64,000 nucleotides of DNA from the NCBI RefSeq assembly GCF_003244315.1, contig NZ_QKWH01000002.1, forward strand, positions 346,456 to 410,455, written 5' to 3'. The notes under the pieces were generated by a model that was not told the DNA's origin, did no database searches, and saw only the letters and a program-made list of their open reading frames with translations. The stretch comes from Xylanimonas oleitrophica (lineage in GTDB: Bacteria > Actinomycetota > Actinomycetes > Actinomycetales > Cellulomonadaceae). Below, piece by piece: positions 18,310 through 27,710 of the stretch (position 1 is the first letter of the stretch; every line of letters begins with the position of its first letter). The position numbers and the translations under genes are program-made.

Positions 18310-20073
18310 TCAGTGGATGTCCGGGCCGTTCGGCAGGTCGTCCAGCGCGCCCTGGGAGACCCAGGTGAGCGGGGGTGACATGCCGAGCAGCCGCTCGAGC
18401 GCACCCCACGAGCGCACCCAGCGCTTGCGGCCGTCCTGCACGAAGTAGACGCGGTCGGTGCTGTGCGAGGTCACCGCGCGGGAGAGCCGGGGGCCTTGAC
18501 CGAGCCTGTCCCACTCGACGGGTGCGAGGAGGGGTATGGCCTCCGGGGTGCACGGGACGCCGAACTGCCGTACGTCCTCGCAGATGGTGGCGTGGTACAG
18601 CAGGTTGTTGTCGACGAACGCGACCCTGCCGCTGCGGTCGTCGCGGACGAACCGCCGCATCTCCGGGCCGTTGGCGAGCTGGTTGGTCACCCGCAGGTCG
18701 GCGTAGAGCAGACGGCCGAGATTGCTCAGCGACGTGAGCGTGTTGTAGTTCTTGATGTGGTACTTGGTGGTGCCGTTGACCAGGTAGACCTGCGGCGCCC
18801 CGGCACCCTGGATCAGGAACGTGGTGCCCTGCCCGAAGATGTGCTGGTACCGGCCCTGCTCGGCGGCCACGCGGGACCTGATCTCGCCCAGGCGGTTGTA
18901 GAGGGAGGCGCCCGGGCAAGACGTGGCCGCGAGGTCTCGGTGCCCGACGATGGTGTTGATGGTCCGGCCGTTGATCGACACGGTCGAGTTCGCGCGGATG
19001 CCCTGCAGCGACATCTTCCAGCCCAGCAGGCGCACGATGGCGTCCACCGCCTGGTTGGTGACGGTGGCCGTCTGGTAGTTGCCCAGCACGGAGACGCCGA
19101 CGGAGTTCGTGTTCCAGCCGGAGACGTGGGCGCCGATGGTCTCCATCTCGATGCCGCCGACGCGGCCTTCCCAGATGCGGCCGAACTTGTCGACGAGGAA
19201 GTTGTAGCCGATGTCGCCCCAGCCGAGCTGCTGCGCGTGGTACGCGTAGATGCCACGGAGGATCGCGGGCACCTGGGCCGCGCTGTAGTCGTTCGTCCCC
19301 GCCGTGTGGTGGATGACGGCAGCCTTGTAGTCACCCTGCGTGGGGCGCCAGGTGGCGAGGCGCTCGTCGGCCCCCCAGTCCGCGCGCGAGAGCACGGTGG
19401 GCCCGCCGGTGAACTGGTCGGCCGGGGCGGCGGGCACGGCGGAGCGGCCGGCCGGCGAGTAGCCCGGGCCGGAGGTCGAGGCGGCGCGGGCGTCGACGGC
19501 GCCGGTGCCGGGGTCGATGACCGACAGGCGCACGTCGCGCAGACCGGCGGCCTCGGCGCCCTCGATCTTCGCCTCGGCGTGCGCGACGTCGCCGACCACG
19601 AGCGGTGCGGTGCCGCCGGTGCTGCCGCCCTCGGGACCCGGCTCGATCTCGAGGTCGGTCCACTCGCCCCACGTGCCGTCGGCGTCGGCGGTCCGCACGT
19701 GCACGGCCACGTCGGGGGTGCTGGGCCCCTCCCAGACGACGCCGACGGTCGCGAAGCCGGTCACCTCGCTGGAGGCGACGACCACGTCGGTGTCCGTCGT
19801 CGTGGCGGTGCCGTCCGCGGCCGGGCCCAGGTCCAGGACCTGGGCCTCGGTGGGTGCCTCCGCCTCGACGGCGGTGACGCTGGGCTCCACCGGCGCGACA
19901 GGCTCCGCTGCCGCCGCCTCCTGCTCCGCGGTGACCTCGGCGGCGCCGTCGGGCTCGGTGCCCGGGTCGGCTGCGGCGCCGGGTATCGCGGCGACGAGGA
20001 GCGCCGTCGTCGTCAGCGCGGCGGCGAGGGCGCGAGCGTTCCTGTGGTTTCTGCGTGGTGCTCTGCGGGTCAT
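18310..20073 (-). CDS. Secreted PGRP-type N-acetylmuramoyl-L-alanine amidase
   Basis: 587 residues. Signal peptide to about residue 36 (ALTTTALLVAAIPGAAA), a Glu/Ala/Pro-rich region, a beta-rich domain around residues 80-190, then the amidase/PGRP domain (about 225-395). Likely zinc ligands are His255 (AVIHHTAG), His316 (GAHVSGWN) and Cys386 (TSCPGAS). The tail (about 410-587) holds degenerate repeats such as YLVNGTTKYHI...LANGPEM and YFVQDGRKRWV...LPNGPDI, probably wall binding. It would cleave the lactyl-Ala bond of peptidoglycan. The product sits beside rhamnose genes, as often seen for wall-glycan loci. ATG at 20073 follows AGGGGGCC. Confidence 0.88.
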   Translation of the reverse strand: MTRRAPRRNHRNARALAAALTTTALLVAAIPGAAADPGTEPDGAAEVTAEQEAAAAEPVAPVEPSVTAVEAEAPTEAQVLDLGPAADGTATTTDTDVVVASSEVTGFATVGVVWEGPSTPDVAVHVRTADADGTWGEWTDLEIEPGPEGGSTGGTAPLVVGDVAHAEAKIEGAEAAGLRDVRLSVIDPGTGAVDARAASTSGPGYSPAGRSAVPAAPADQFTGGPTVLSRADWGADERLATWRPTQGDYKAAVIHHTAGTNDYSAAQVPAILRGIYAYHAQQLGWGDIGYNFLVDKFGRIWEGRVGGIEMETIGAHVSGWNTNSVGVSVLGNYQTATVTNQAVDAIVRLLGWKMSLQGIRANSTVSINGRTINTIVGHRDLAATSCPGASLYNRLGEIRSRVAAEQGRYQHIFGQGTTFLIQGAGAPQVYLVNGTTKYHIKNYNTLTSLSNLGRLLYADLRVTNQLANGPEMRRFVRDDRSGRVAFVDNNLLYHATICEDVRQFGVPCTPEAIPLLAPVEWDRLGQGPRLSRAVTSHSTDRVYFVQDGRKRWVRSWGALERLLGMSPPLTWVSQGALDDLPNGPDIH

Positions 20074-20125
20074 GGGCTGGCCCCCTGGGTCAGTGGTCCG
20101 GGCGGAACGACGCAGCCACGCTAAC

Positions 20126-20137
20126 CCGCGTTCGCGG
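20126..20137. promoter_or_regulatory. 12-bp palindrome upstream of the amidase gene
   Basis: CCGCG-tt-CGCGG, directly upstream (on the minus strand) of a TAGCGT hexamer that could serve as the amidase -10. Possible operator. Confidence 0.3.
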
Positions 20138-20153
20138 AGAGCCGAAGCACCTT

Positions 20154-20177
20154 CCCCGGCGAGGCCGGAGGCCGGGG
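20154..20177 (-). terminator. Candidate terminator after rfbA
   Basis: CCCCGGC (20154-20160) pairs with GCCGGGG (20171-20177) across a 10-nt loop, 2 bp beyond the rfbA stop. It may separate rfbA from the downstream amidase gene. Confidence 0.45.
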
Positions 20178-20179
20178 GG

Positions 20180-21043
20180 TTACTTCTCGAGCAGCCCCAG
20201 CAGGTAGCTGCCGTACCCGGACTTCACGAGCTTCTCGGCGCGCTCGCGCAGCTCGTCGTCGGTCAGGAACCCCCGGCGCCAGGCCACCTCCTCCGGCGAG
20301 CCGATCTTCAGGCCCTGGCGGTTCTCGATGGTGCGGACGAAGTCGGAGGCCTCGAGGAGCGAGTCGAAGGTGCCGGTGTCGAGCCAGGCGGTGCCGCGGG
20401 GCAGCACCTCCACCTGAAGCTTGCCGCGCTCGAGGTACACACGGTTGACGTCGGTGATCTCGTACTCGCCGCGGGCCGAGGGCTCGAGGTTCTTGGCGAT
20501 CTCGACCACGTCGTTGTCGTAGAAGTAGAGCCCCGGCACGGCGTAGCTCGACTTGGGCCGGGCCGGCTTCTCCTCCAGGGAGAGGGCCTTGAAGCTCTCG
20601 TCGAACTCGACCACGCCGTACGCGGTGGGGTCGGAGACGCGGTAGGCGAACACGGCACCGCCGTCGATGTCCTCGAACCGGGTGAGCTGGGAACCCAGGC
20701 CGGGGCCGTAGAAGATGTTGTCGCCCAGGACGAGCGCGGCGGCGTCGTTGCCCACGAACTCCTCACCGAGCACGAAGGCCTGCGCGAGCCCGTTGGGCTC
20801 CGCCTGGACGGTGTAGGAGATGGAGACGCCGAACTGCGATCCGTCGCCCAGCAGGCGCCGGAACTGCTCCGCGTCGTGCGGCGTCGTGATGACGAGGATG
20901 TCCCGGATGCCCGCGAGGATCAGCGTCGACAGCGGGTAGTAGATCATCGGCTTGTCGTACACGGGCACGAGCTGCTTGCTCACGCCGAGGGTGATCGGGT
21001 GCAGCCGGGTGCCGGAGCCGCCGGCGAGGATGATTCCGCGCAT
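20180..21043 (-). CDS. rfbA: Glucose-1-phosphate thymidylyltransferase (RfbA/RmlA)
   Basis: 287 residues, the usual length; first step of dTDP-L-rhamnose synthesis (dTTP + Glc-1-P). Motifs: [22 protein letters not shown] (nucleotide/metal site), [36 protein letters not shown] and [25 protein letters not shown] at 21043 starts exactly at the family N-terminus (MRGIILAGG); the longer frame upstream is not conserved. The related pathway genes are 3-7 kb away. Confidence 0.96.
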   Translation of the reverse strand: MRGIILAGGSGTRLHPITLGVSKQLVPVYDKPMIYYPLSTLILAGIRDILVITTPHDAEQFRRLLGDGSQFGVSISYTVQAEPNGLAQAFVLGEEFVGNDAAALVLGDNIFYGPGLGSQLTRFEDIDGGAVFAYRVSDPTAYGVVEFDESFKALSLEEKPARPKSSYAVPGLYFYDNDVVEIAKNLEPSARGEYEITDVNRVYLERGKLQVEVLPRGTAWLDTGTFDSLLEASDFVRTIENRQGLKIGSPEEVAWRRGFLTDDELRERAEKLVKSGYGSYLLGLLEK

Positions 21044-21159
21044 GCCGCGGATTCTTCCACGGATGCCGCCGCGGGCCGTAGCGAGCCGGCGCGGGCCACG
21101 AGCCGGCTGGGCGGGCCGACCGGGAGCGTGAAGAGCGCAGGTCACGACAGACTGTCCCC

Positions 21160-22764
21160 ATGCGCCCACCAGGCCACCGCCTCCTCGACGTCCTGCTGCC
21201 GGTGCTCGTGGCCGGGGTCGCTGCCACGTGGGCGCTGCTGACCCCGCCGCTACAGGCGCCGGACGAGCCGCAGCACCTGAACTCCGTGGTGCGGCTGGCC
21301 TACGGGGGCGGCTGGCCGGCCCCGGGTGCGGCGGCGCTCGGCCCGGCGGTCGCCGACGCGCGCGAGGAGGTGGCCCTGGGCGACGACGTCCCGGGCCGCT
21401 ACGCCGACCGGCCCGACGTGCCGCAGCTCGTGGACGCGACGCCGGTGCCCGCCGCGGAGCGCACCCGCGTGGACGCCGCCACCGCCCTCCCGGACGGCTC
21501 GCGGCCCACCCCGGACGACGTCGACCAGATGACGCAGCACCCGCCGCTGTACTACCTGCTGGGTGCCGCGGTGCTGCACGCGACCGGCCTGGCCGAGGGC
21601 CGCTGGGACCTGCAGCTGCTGGCGCTGCGCCTGCTCGACGTCGCGCTGCTGGTGCCGGTGGTGCCGCTGGCCTCGTGGTCGGTGCGGCGCCTGACCGGGT
21701 CGACGGCGGCCGGCATGGTGGCCGGGACGTTCACCCTGTTCCTGCCACAGGTGGGTCACATCCTGGGCTCGGCCACCAACGACGCGCTCGTGACGCTGGT
21801 GGGTGCCGTGGTCACCGCCCTGTGCGTGCGCGTGCTGACGGGCGACCGGTCGTGGCGGACGGCCGCGGTGATCGGTGCCGTGGTGGGCGTGGGCCTGCTG
21901 ACCAAGGTGATGTCGGCGTTCCTGCTGCCGGTGGTGGCGATGGCGTACGTGGTGACGCCCGGAGGCGCCGCGGGGCCGGCGGCCAGCCTGGACGCGCCGG
22001 GCCGCTGGCGCGCCCTGCTGGGGGACGCGCGCCGGGTGCTGCTGATGGGTGGGGTGGCCCTCGTGGTGGGCGGCTGGTGGTGGGTGCGCAACCTCGTGGT
22101 CCTGGGCACCGTCCAGCCCGTCGGCCTCGAGCGCGACCTGCCCCCGCTGCGCCCGCGGGGGGCGCTGGTCTACGTGGAGCTGGCGTGGCAGCGGCTCGTC
22201 CGCTCGTTCTTCGGTGACCTCGGCTGGCTCGACCTGCGCACGCCCCCGGCGTTCTGGGTGACGGGCATCGTGGTGCTCCTGGCGCTGGGCGCCGTGGCCC
22301 TCGTCGTGCCCGGGACACGGCGGGCGGCGGCGGTGCTGCTCGCCCTGCCGAGCCTCCTGACCGTGGCGGTGCTCGCCAACGGCTGGGACTACTACGCGCA
22401 GACCGGCTACCTGGTGGGCCACCAGGGCCGGTACCTGTTCTCGGCGCTGGTGGCGCTCGCGGTGGTGCTCGCCCTCGCCGTGCGGGGGATGGTGGGCGGG
22501 GCGGAGAGCCGGGTGCGTGCCGCCCTGCCCGTCGTCGTCGCCGCAGGCACCTCCGTGGCGGTCTACGGCCTGGTCTTCGGGTTCACGGGGTTCTACCGCG
22601 GGCCGGGGGAGTCGGTGGCGGACGCCGTCTCCCGCTGGGAGGCGTTCAGCCCCGTGGGGCCGGTGTGGCTGGTCGCGGTGCCGGCGCTCACCGCGCTGAC
22701 GGCTCTGGTGGTGCTGGGTCTCGCGGTGCACGCGGCGCTGCGGCCCCCGCGCGCAGCAGCCTGA
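21160..22764 (+). CDS. Polytopic membrane protein, DUF2142/GT39-like
   Basis: 534 residues, about 12 membrane segments. A long outside loop after the first helix has the acidic [15 protein letters not shown] motif and a later [11 protein letters not shown], both typical of GT-C fold proteins that use polyprenyl-phosphate sugars. The two other large membrane proteins in this window (22688-24211 and 29813-31537) carry the same pair of motifs, so they form a paralogous set. The donor and acceptor are unknown. A CAGACT 6 nt before the ATG is a weak leaderless -10. The 3' end overlaps the convergent gene by 77 bp. Confidence 0.75.
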   Translation: MRPPGHRLLDVLLPVLVAGVAATWALLTPPLQAPDEPQHLNSVVRLAYGGGWPAPGAAALGPAVADAREEVALGDDVPGRYADRPDVPQLVDATPVPAAERTRVDAATALPDGSRPTPDDVDQMTQHPPLYYLLGAAVLHATGLAEGRWDLQLLALRLLDVALLVPVVPLASWSVRRLTGSTAAGMVAGTFTLFLPQVGHILGSATNDALVTLVGAVVTALCVRVLTGDRSWRTAAVIGAVVGVGLLTKVMSAFLLPVVAMAYVVTPGGAAGPAASLDAPGRWRALLGDARRVLLMGGVALVVGGWWWVRNLVVLGTVQPVGLERDLPPLRPRGALVYVELAWQRLVRSFFGDLGWLDLRTPPAFWVTGIVVLLALGAVALVVPGTRRAAAVLLALPSLLTVAVLANGWDYYAQTGYLVGHQGRYLFSALVALAVVLALAVRGMVGGAESRVRAALPVVVAAGTSVAVYGLVFGFTGFYRGPGESVADAVSRWEAFSPVGPVWLVAVPALTALTALVVLGLAVHAALRPPRAAA

Positions 22765-24211
22765 CGACGGCGGTGCAGGCCGCCGCGGCGAGCGCGACGG
22801 CGGCGACGGCGCTCACCCAGGCGGGGCCGGTGAGGGCCGGGTAGCCGACGGGCGTGTCGGGCGGCCGCGTCATGGCGGCGCCGGCGGACCCGCCCTGGCC
22901 GGTCGCGAGCCACAGCGCGAGGTCGAGCAGGACGACGGCGGTCCACGCGGGCAGCACCCAGCGGCGCCAGGCCCTTCCGCCGCGGCCGGGCCCGCCGACA
23001 GTGCCGACAGTGCCGACAGTGCCGACCGCGTCGGCGGCGTCGGCGGTGCGGGGAGCTGTGAGCGCGGAGAGGCCCGCGGCGACGGCGATCGCCAGCGGGG
23101 CGACCACCGGCAGCATGTACCGGGGGTACAGCCCTCCGCCGGAGGTGGCGTACGTCGTCTGGACCCCGACGGCCACGAGGGCCGCGACGAGGGGGACCGC
23201 CACGGGCAGCACCTGGCGCACCGGCCCCCGCAGCACCCGCCGGTGGGTGACGGCGGCGACCACCAGGGGCACCCCGAGCAGGAGCAGCGTGCCCACGGGC
23301 CGGGGCACCACCGGCCCCCACCAGAACAGGTTGGGCAGGCGGTCCCACGTGACCGGGTCCAGGAGCACCTGGGCGAGCGACCGGGCCTCGCGGCCCTGGT
23401 GGGTCAGCGCCCACTGCGGGTTGCCGCCCGTGACCGTCCCGGTCAGGCGCACGTTGCGCGCGTAGAACCAGCCCGCGGTGGCGGCGACGGCGGCCAGGGT
23501 GGCGGCGGTCAGCGCGGCGGTGCGCAGCAGCTGGCGGTGCACCAGCCCGCCCAGCCCGGCGCCCACGAGGCACACGGCGGCGACGATCATGGAGGAGGTC
23601 CGTGCCAGGGCGCAGGCGGCCGCCGCGACGACGAGGCCGGCAGCCAGGGGGCCGGACAGCCCGTGGCGTGCCACGCGCACCGCCAGGCCCAGGAGCGTCG
23701 TCGTCAGCACCGCCGCGAGCACGTCGTTGAGCACCGTGCCCGCCGCCTGGGCGACGACGGCGCTGCACGCCGTGACGTAGGCGGCCACCAGGGGGAGCGG
23801 GGAGCCCGGGCGGGCGACGCCTGCGGCCGCCCAGCGCACGGCGAGCACGAGGACGCCCGCCAGGACGGCGCCGAGCAGGCGGGCCGCGTACATCGCGCCC
23901 ACCGGGTGACCCGCGTCGGCGAGCGGACCGACCAGCGGGGCCAGCAGCAGGTAGAACAGCGGGGGATGCTGGGCCGTCCACTGGACGGGAGGGATCCACG
24001 CGTGCTCGGGCCGCAGCGTCAGGCCCTCCTCGAACACCGGCAGGCGCCCGTGCCACACCTGCCACGCGTAGTCGAGGTGCGCCACCTCGTCGCCGGCCGT
24101 GAACGGGGCGACCGCCAGCGCCTGCGTCACCGCGAGGGCGACGGCGACGGCCACGCTGAGCCCGAGGGCGTGGCGCGAGGGCGCGCCCACCGTGGCTATC
24201 GTGTGCCTCAC
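22688..24211 (-). CDS. Polytopic membrane glycosyltransferase-like protein (GT-C)
   Basis: 507 residues with about 12 membrane segments. The first loop carries APFTAGDEVAHLDYAWQ (acidic residue and His) and later WTAQHPPLFYLLLA, the same pair of motifs as in the 21160-22764 protein. A 9-bp perfect triplicate (22994-23020) encodes a GTV repeat in a loop. GTG at 24211 has TAGGCT exactly 6 nt upstream, so it is probably leaderless. The convergent 77-bp overlap with the plus-strand paralogue is real on both reading frames. Confidence 0.75.
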   Translation of the reverse strand: MRHTIATVGAPSRHALGLSVAVAVALAVTQALAVAPFTAGDEVAHLDYAWQVWHGRLPVFEEGLTLRPEHAWIPPVQWTAQHPPLFYLLLAPLVGPLADAGHPVGAMYAARLLGAVLAGVLVLAVRWAAAGVARPGSPLPLVAAYVTACSAVVAQAAGTVLNDVLAAVLTTTLLGLAVRVARHGLSGPLAAGLVVAAAACALARTSSMIVAAVCLVGAGLGGLVHRQLLRTAALTAATLAAVAATAGWFYARNVRLTGTVTGGNPQWALTHQGREARSLAQVLLDPVTWDRLPNLFWWGPVVPRPVGTLLLLGVPLVVAAVTHRRVLRGPVRQVLPVAVPLVAALVAVGVQTTYATSGGGLYPRYMLPVVAPLAIAVAAGLSALTAPRTADAADAVGTVGTVGTVGGPGRGGRAWRRWVLPAWTAVVLLDLALWLATGQGGSAGAAMTRPPDTPVGYPALTGPAWVSAVAAVALAAAACTAVVRLLRAGAAAPRAPRDPAPPEPSAR

Positions 24212-24217
24212 GAACTC

Positions 24218-24227
24218 AGCCTAGGGT
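24218..24227. promoter_or_regulatory. Overlapping divergent -10 elements
   Basis: TAGGCT on the minus strand (24218-24223) is 6 nt from the GTG at 24211. TAGGGT on the plus strand (24222-24227) lies 45 nt before the GTG at 24273. The two hexamers share CCTAGG and cannot both be bound at once. Confidence 0.5.
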
Positions 24228-24272
24228 GCGCCGACGTGGCGCCCGGGCCCCGAGCGAACGGAGCACCTCCCG

Positions 24273-25433
24273 GTGAAGCTCTTCGTCCAGATCCCGTGCC
24301 TGAACGAGGAGGCGACCCTGCCCCTCGTCCTGGCATCGATCCCTCGGGAGATCCCCGGGATCGACGAGGTCCACGTCGTCGTGGTCGACGACGGCTCGAC
24401 CGACCGCACCGTGGAGGTCGCCCGGGCGCTCGGGGTGCGTCACATCGTGCGCCACACCCGCAACATGGGCCTGGCCCGCTCGTTCCGCGACGGCGTGGAC
24501 TACGCGCTGCGGCACGGGGCGGACATCGTGGTCAACACGGACGGGGACAACCAGTACCCGCAGGAGCGGATCGGCGACCTGGTGGCCCCCATCCTGCGGC
24601 ACGAGGCCGACGTCGTGGTGGGTGACCGCCAGACGGCCACGATCGCCCACTTCTCCCCGTTCAAGAAGCTCATGCAGCGGGTCGGGTCCAAGGTGGTGAG
24701 CGTCGCTGCTGGCACCTCTCTGCCGGACGCTGCCAGCGGGTTCCGCGCCTACTCCCGGGCGGCGCTGCTGCGCCTGACGGTGCTGACGCAGTTCAGCTAC
24801 ACCATGGAGACGATCATCCAGGCCGGCAATAAGCGGATGCGCATCGTGTCCGTGCCGATCACGACCAACCCGCGCACGCGCGAGTCGCGCCTGTTCAAGA
24901 ACATCTGGCAGCACATGGGCCAGTCGGGGCGCGCGATCGCCCGCAGCTACGTCATGTACCGGCCCTACGGCGTGTTCCTCACGCTCGGCGGGCTGTTCGG
25001 CGTGGCGGCGGTGCTGCCGCTCGTGCGGTTCCTCGTCAAGTGGTTGCGGGGCGAGGGCGCGGGCCACGTGCAGTCCGTGGTGTTCGGCTCCTCGATGCTG
25101 GTGGGCTCGCTCCTGTGCTTCGCCCTCCTGGTCATCGCCGACCTGCTGCGGACCAACCGCACCCTGGCCGAGGAGATCCTCGAGCGCACCAAGGCGGTCC
25201 AGTACGGCGTGGGGCGTGCCGGCCACGACGACGTCGTCTCCGCCGACGCCGCTGCCGAGGACACCACGCTCACCGTGCCGGGCTCCCCGCAGGCGTCCGC
25301 GGTCGACGGAGCCGGTGCGCCCGGGACGCAGGACGCGCCGGACGGGCACGCGCCGGACGCGCACGTGCCGGACGGGCGCGCCGGCGCGGTCGCCGTCGGT
25401 GACGGGCCGGCCCGCACGGCGAACGACGGGTGA
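24273..25433 (+). CDS. GT2 glycosyltransferase with C-terminal membrane domain
   Basis: 386 residues. DPM1-like catalytic part: VQIPCLNEEATLPLVL, HVVVVDDGSTDRTVEVA, NMGLARSFRDG, and VNTDGDNQYPQE with the metal aspartates. Two membrane helices near residues 232-250 and 268-290 follow, so it should load a sugar onto a polyprenyl phosphate at the membrane. The last about 70 residues are acidic/Pro-Ala-rich and include three 15-bp DNA repeats (25335-25379). The next gene begins 7 bp after the stop. Confidence 0.85.
   Translation: MKLFVQIPCLNEEATLPLVLASIPREIPGIDEVHVVVVDDGSTDRTVEVARALGVRHIVRHTRNMGLARSFRDGVDYALRHGADIVVNTDGDNQYPQERIGDLVAPILRHEADVVVGDRQTATIAHFSPFKKLMQRVGSKVVSVAAGTSLPDAASGFRAYSRAALLRLTVLTQFSYTMETIIQAGNKRMRIVSVPITTNPRTRESRLFKNIWQHMGQSGRAIARSYVMYRPYGVFLTLGGLFGVAAVLPLVRFLVKWLRGEGAGHVQSVVFGSSMLVGSLLCFALLVIADLLRTNRTLAEEILERTKAVQYGVGRAGHDDVVSADAAAEDTTLTVPGSPQASAVDGAGAPGTQDAPDGHAPDAHVPDGRAGAVAVGDGPARTANDG
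25335..25379 (+). repeat. Three 15-bp repeats in the GT2 tail
   Basis: Units gcgccggacgggcac, gcgccggacgcgcac and gtgccggacgggcgc encode a repeated (A/V)PD(G/A)(H/R). Confidence 0.8.
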
Positions 25434-25440
25434 CCCGAGG

Positions 25441-26628
25441 GTGATCGCCGCCTTCGGGACCTACGACGCCGCCCGGCACCCGCGTGTCGGCGTCCTCGTG
25501 GCCGGCCTGCGCGCCCACGGTCACGAGGTACGCGAGGTCAACCACCCTCTCGGGCTGTCCACCGCGGAGCGGGTGCGCATGCTCCGCCAGCCGTGGCGCC
25601 TGCCGCTGCTGGTGCTGCGTCTCCTGCGCTGCTGGGCGCTGCTGGTGGCCGGCTCGGTGCGCCTGCGCCTGCGTCACGGCGCGCCGCGAGTGGTGCTCGT
25701 GGGCTACCTCGGCCACTTCGACGTGTTCCTCGCCCGCCTGCTGCACCCGCGTGCCCTCCTGGTGCTCGACCACCTCGTGTTCGCCGCCGACACCGCCACC
25801 GACCGCGGCGCACGCGGGCTGCGGGTGCGCCTGCTCGCGCTGCTCGACCGGGCCGCCACCCGCACGGCCGACGTCGTCGTGGTGGACACCGAGGAGCACC
25901 GCGACATGCTGCGCGACCCGGCGCAAGGCGTCGTGGTCCCGGTCGGTGCGCCGGACGCCTGGTTCGAGGCGGCCGCCGAGCCCGCGCCCCCAGGGCCGGG
26001 CTCGCCGCTGCGGGTCGTGTTCTTCGGCCTCTTCACGCCGCTGCAGGGCGCCCCGGTGATCGGCCGGGCCCTCGCGCTGGCCGCGGCGGCGGGCACGCCG
26101 CTGCACGTCACGATGGCCGGTGCCGGCCAGGACCTCGACGCCACCCGCGCGGCGGCCCCCGCGGCCGGCGAGGGCGGCGTCCACGTCGAGTGGCACGAGT
26201 GGGTCGATCCCGCCGAGCTTCCCGCGGCCGTGGCCCGCCACCACGTCTGCCTCGGGATCTTCTCCGAGACGCCCAAGGGCCTGCGCGTCGTGCCGAACAA
26301 GGTGTACCAGGGGCTCGCGGCCGGGTGCGTCGTCGTCACCTCGGACACCGCCCCGCAGCGCCGGCTGCTGGGGGAGCACCTCGAGCTGGTGCCGCCTGCG
26401 GACGCCGAGGCGCTCGCGGCCCGCCTCGCCGATCTCTCGGACCCGGCGCGGTACGCCGCTGCGCGGGCACGAGCGGCGCAGGGCCGGGACGCCGTGCGTC
26501 CCGCCGCCGTCGTCGAGCCGCTCCTGCACGCCCTGCCTCCCGCGCCCCAGGCGGCTGGCGGTCGGGGCGGCGGGGCCGGCGAGGCGAGGGCCGACGGCAC
26601 CGCCGAGGACGCCGGGGCGCGGCCGTGA
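25441..26628 (+). CDS. GT4-like glycosyltransferase (GT-B fold)
   Basis: 395 residues. The C-terminal half has GT-B features: RVVFFGLFTPLQGAPVIGRAL, VEWHEWVDPAELPAAVA, CLGIFSETPKGLRVVPNKVYQGLAAG (nucleotide-diphosphate-binding loop with a Glu-type segment) and VVTSDTAPQRRLL. The N-terminal half contains VGYLGHFDVFLARLL. GTG at 25441 is the first plausible start after the preceding stop; no clear ribosome site is seen, so translation may depend on coupling. The gene is followed by a 4-bp overlap with the membrane protein. Confidence 0.8.
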   Translation: MIAAFGTYDAARHPRVGVLVAGLRAHGHEVREVNHPLGLSTAERVRMLRQPWRLPLLVLRLLRCWALLVAGSVRLRLRHGAPRVVLVGYLGHFDVFLARLLHPRALLVLDHLVFAADTATDRGARGLRVRLLALLDRAATRTADVVVVDTEEHRDMLRDPAQGVVVPVGAPDAWFEAAAEPAPPGPGSPLRVVFFGLFTPLQGAPVIGRALALAAAAGTPLHVTMAGAGQDLDATRAAAPAAGEGGVHVEWHEWVDPAELPAAVARHHVCLGIFSETPKGLRVVPNKVYQGLAAGCVVVTSDTAPQRRLLGEHLELVPPADAEALAARLADLSDPARYAAARARAAQGRDAVRPAAVVEPLLHALPPAPQAAGGRGGGAGEARADGTAEDAGARP

Positions 26629-27584
26629 GCCTCGTGCCCCGCACGCTCGCGCTGCTGCGCTCGCCGGTGGTCCGCTGGGCGTTCCTGCTCGCCGCGGTGG
26701 CCCTGGCCGTCGTCGCCGTCGCCTCGTCCTGGGACGAGGTGCGGGCCGCGGCGGCCGGCATGCCCGCGGCGCACCTGGCGGCGGCCGCGGCGGCGGCCGC
26801 GGTGTTCGTGTGGTGCACGTTCCAGTCGTGGCGCGCCCTGCTGGCCGACCTCGGCTCGTCGCTGCCGCTGGGGCCCGCCGTGACCGTGTTCGGCGTCAGC
26901 CAGGTGGGCAAGTACGTGCCCGGCGGCGTCTGGAACGTGGTGGCCGCGGCGGAGATCGGCGCCGACCACCGGGTGCCGCGTGCCCGCTCCCTGGCCGCCA
27001 TGGCGCTCAGCGTGCTGGTGGGCGTGGTCTCCGGCTGCGTCGTGGCCGCCGTGAGCCTCCCGCTCGCCGGGGCCGGTGCGCTGGGCCGCTGGGAGTGGCT
27101 CGTCTGGTGCTCCCCCCTGCTCGTGGTGCTGCTGCTCCCGCCGGTGCTCGGCAGGCTCGTGGGCCTGGCCCTGCGGCTGCTGCGCCGCGGCGAGCCCGAG
27201 CGCCCGCTGAGCTGGGGCGGGCTCGGGCGCGCGGTGGGGTGGGCCGTGCTCGGCTGGGTGGTGGCGGGCCTGCACGTCTGGGCGCTGGCGAGCGGTCTCG
27301 GCCTCGCCCCCTCCGTGCGGTCGGCGGCGCTCGCCGTCGGCGGGTACGCGCTGGCGTGGGTGGCGGGCTTCGTCGTCGTGCTGGTGCCGGCCGGCGCCGG
27401 GGTGCGTGAGGCGGTGCTGCTGGCGCTGCTCGCCGGCTCCCTGCCGCACGCCCAGGTGCTGCTCGTCGTGCTGCTGTCCCGGGTGCTGCTCACCGCCGTC
27501 GACCTCGCCTTCGCCGTCGCGGGGCTGGCCGTGCGCCGTGACCGGCGGCGGCGTCCGCCCGTGGCGGCGGCCCCCGAGGGATAG
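26625..27584 (+). CDS. Membrane protein of the LPG-synthase TM / UPF0104 family
   Basis: 319 residues, about eight membrane helices. The segment VFGVSQVGKYVPGGVWNVVAA is the hallmark of the lysylphosphatidylglycerol synthase-TM (AglD-like) family, and VLVPAGAGVREAVLLALLAG is its second conserved loop. There is no soluble lysyl-transferase domain. Homologues are often encoded with GTs and may flip lipid-linked sugars; that is inference. GTG at 26625 overlaps the GT4-like stop by 4 bp. Confidence 0.83.
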   Translation: MSLVPRTLALLRSPVVRWAFLLAAVALAVVAVASSWDEVRAAAAGMPAAHLAAAAAAAAVFVWCTFQSWRALLADLGSSLPLGPAVTVFGVSQVGKYVPGGVWNVVAAAEIGADHRVPRARSLAAMALSVLVGVVSGCVVAAVSLPLAGAGALGRWEWLVWCSPLLVVLLLPPVLGRLVGLALRLLRRGEPERPLSWGGLGRAVGWAVLGWVVAGLHVWALASGLGLAPSVRSAALAVGGYALAWVAGFVVVLVPAGAGVREAVLLALLAGSLPHAQVLLVVLLSRVLLTAVDLAFAVAGLAVRRDRRRRPPVAAAPEG

Positions 27585-27624
27585 GCTCGCCGCCGCACCC
27601 GTCCCGCTCTGCGGCGTCCTCGCC

Positions 27625-27676
27625 CTGCCAGATCCCTGCCAGATTCCTGCCAGATTCCTGCCAGATTCCCTGCCAG
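27625..27676. repeat. 11-bp tandem repeat, about 4.6 copies
   Basis: Units of ctgccagattc start at 27625 (variant ending tcc), 27636, 27647, 27658 and 27670 (partial). One extra C sits before the last copy. It lies in the 126-bp gap before the methyltransferase. Confidence 0.9.
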
Positions 27677-27710
27677 CCTCCTCTGCCGTCCGACCCCCCG
27701 GAGACCTGAC

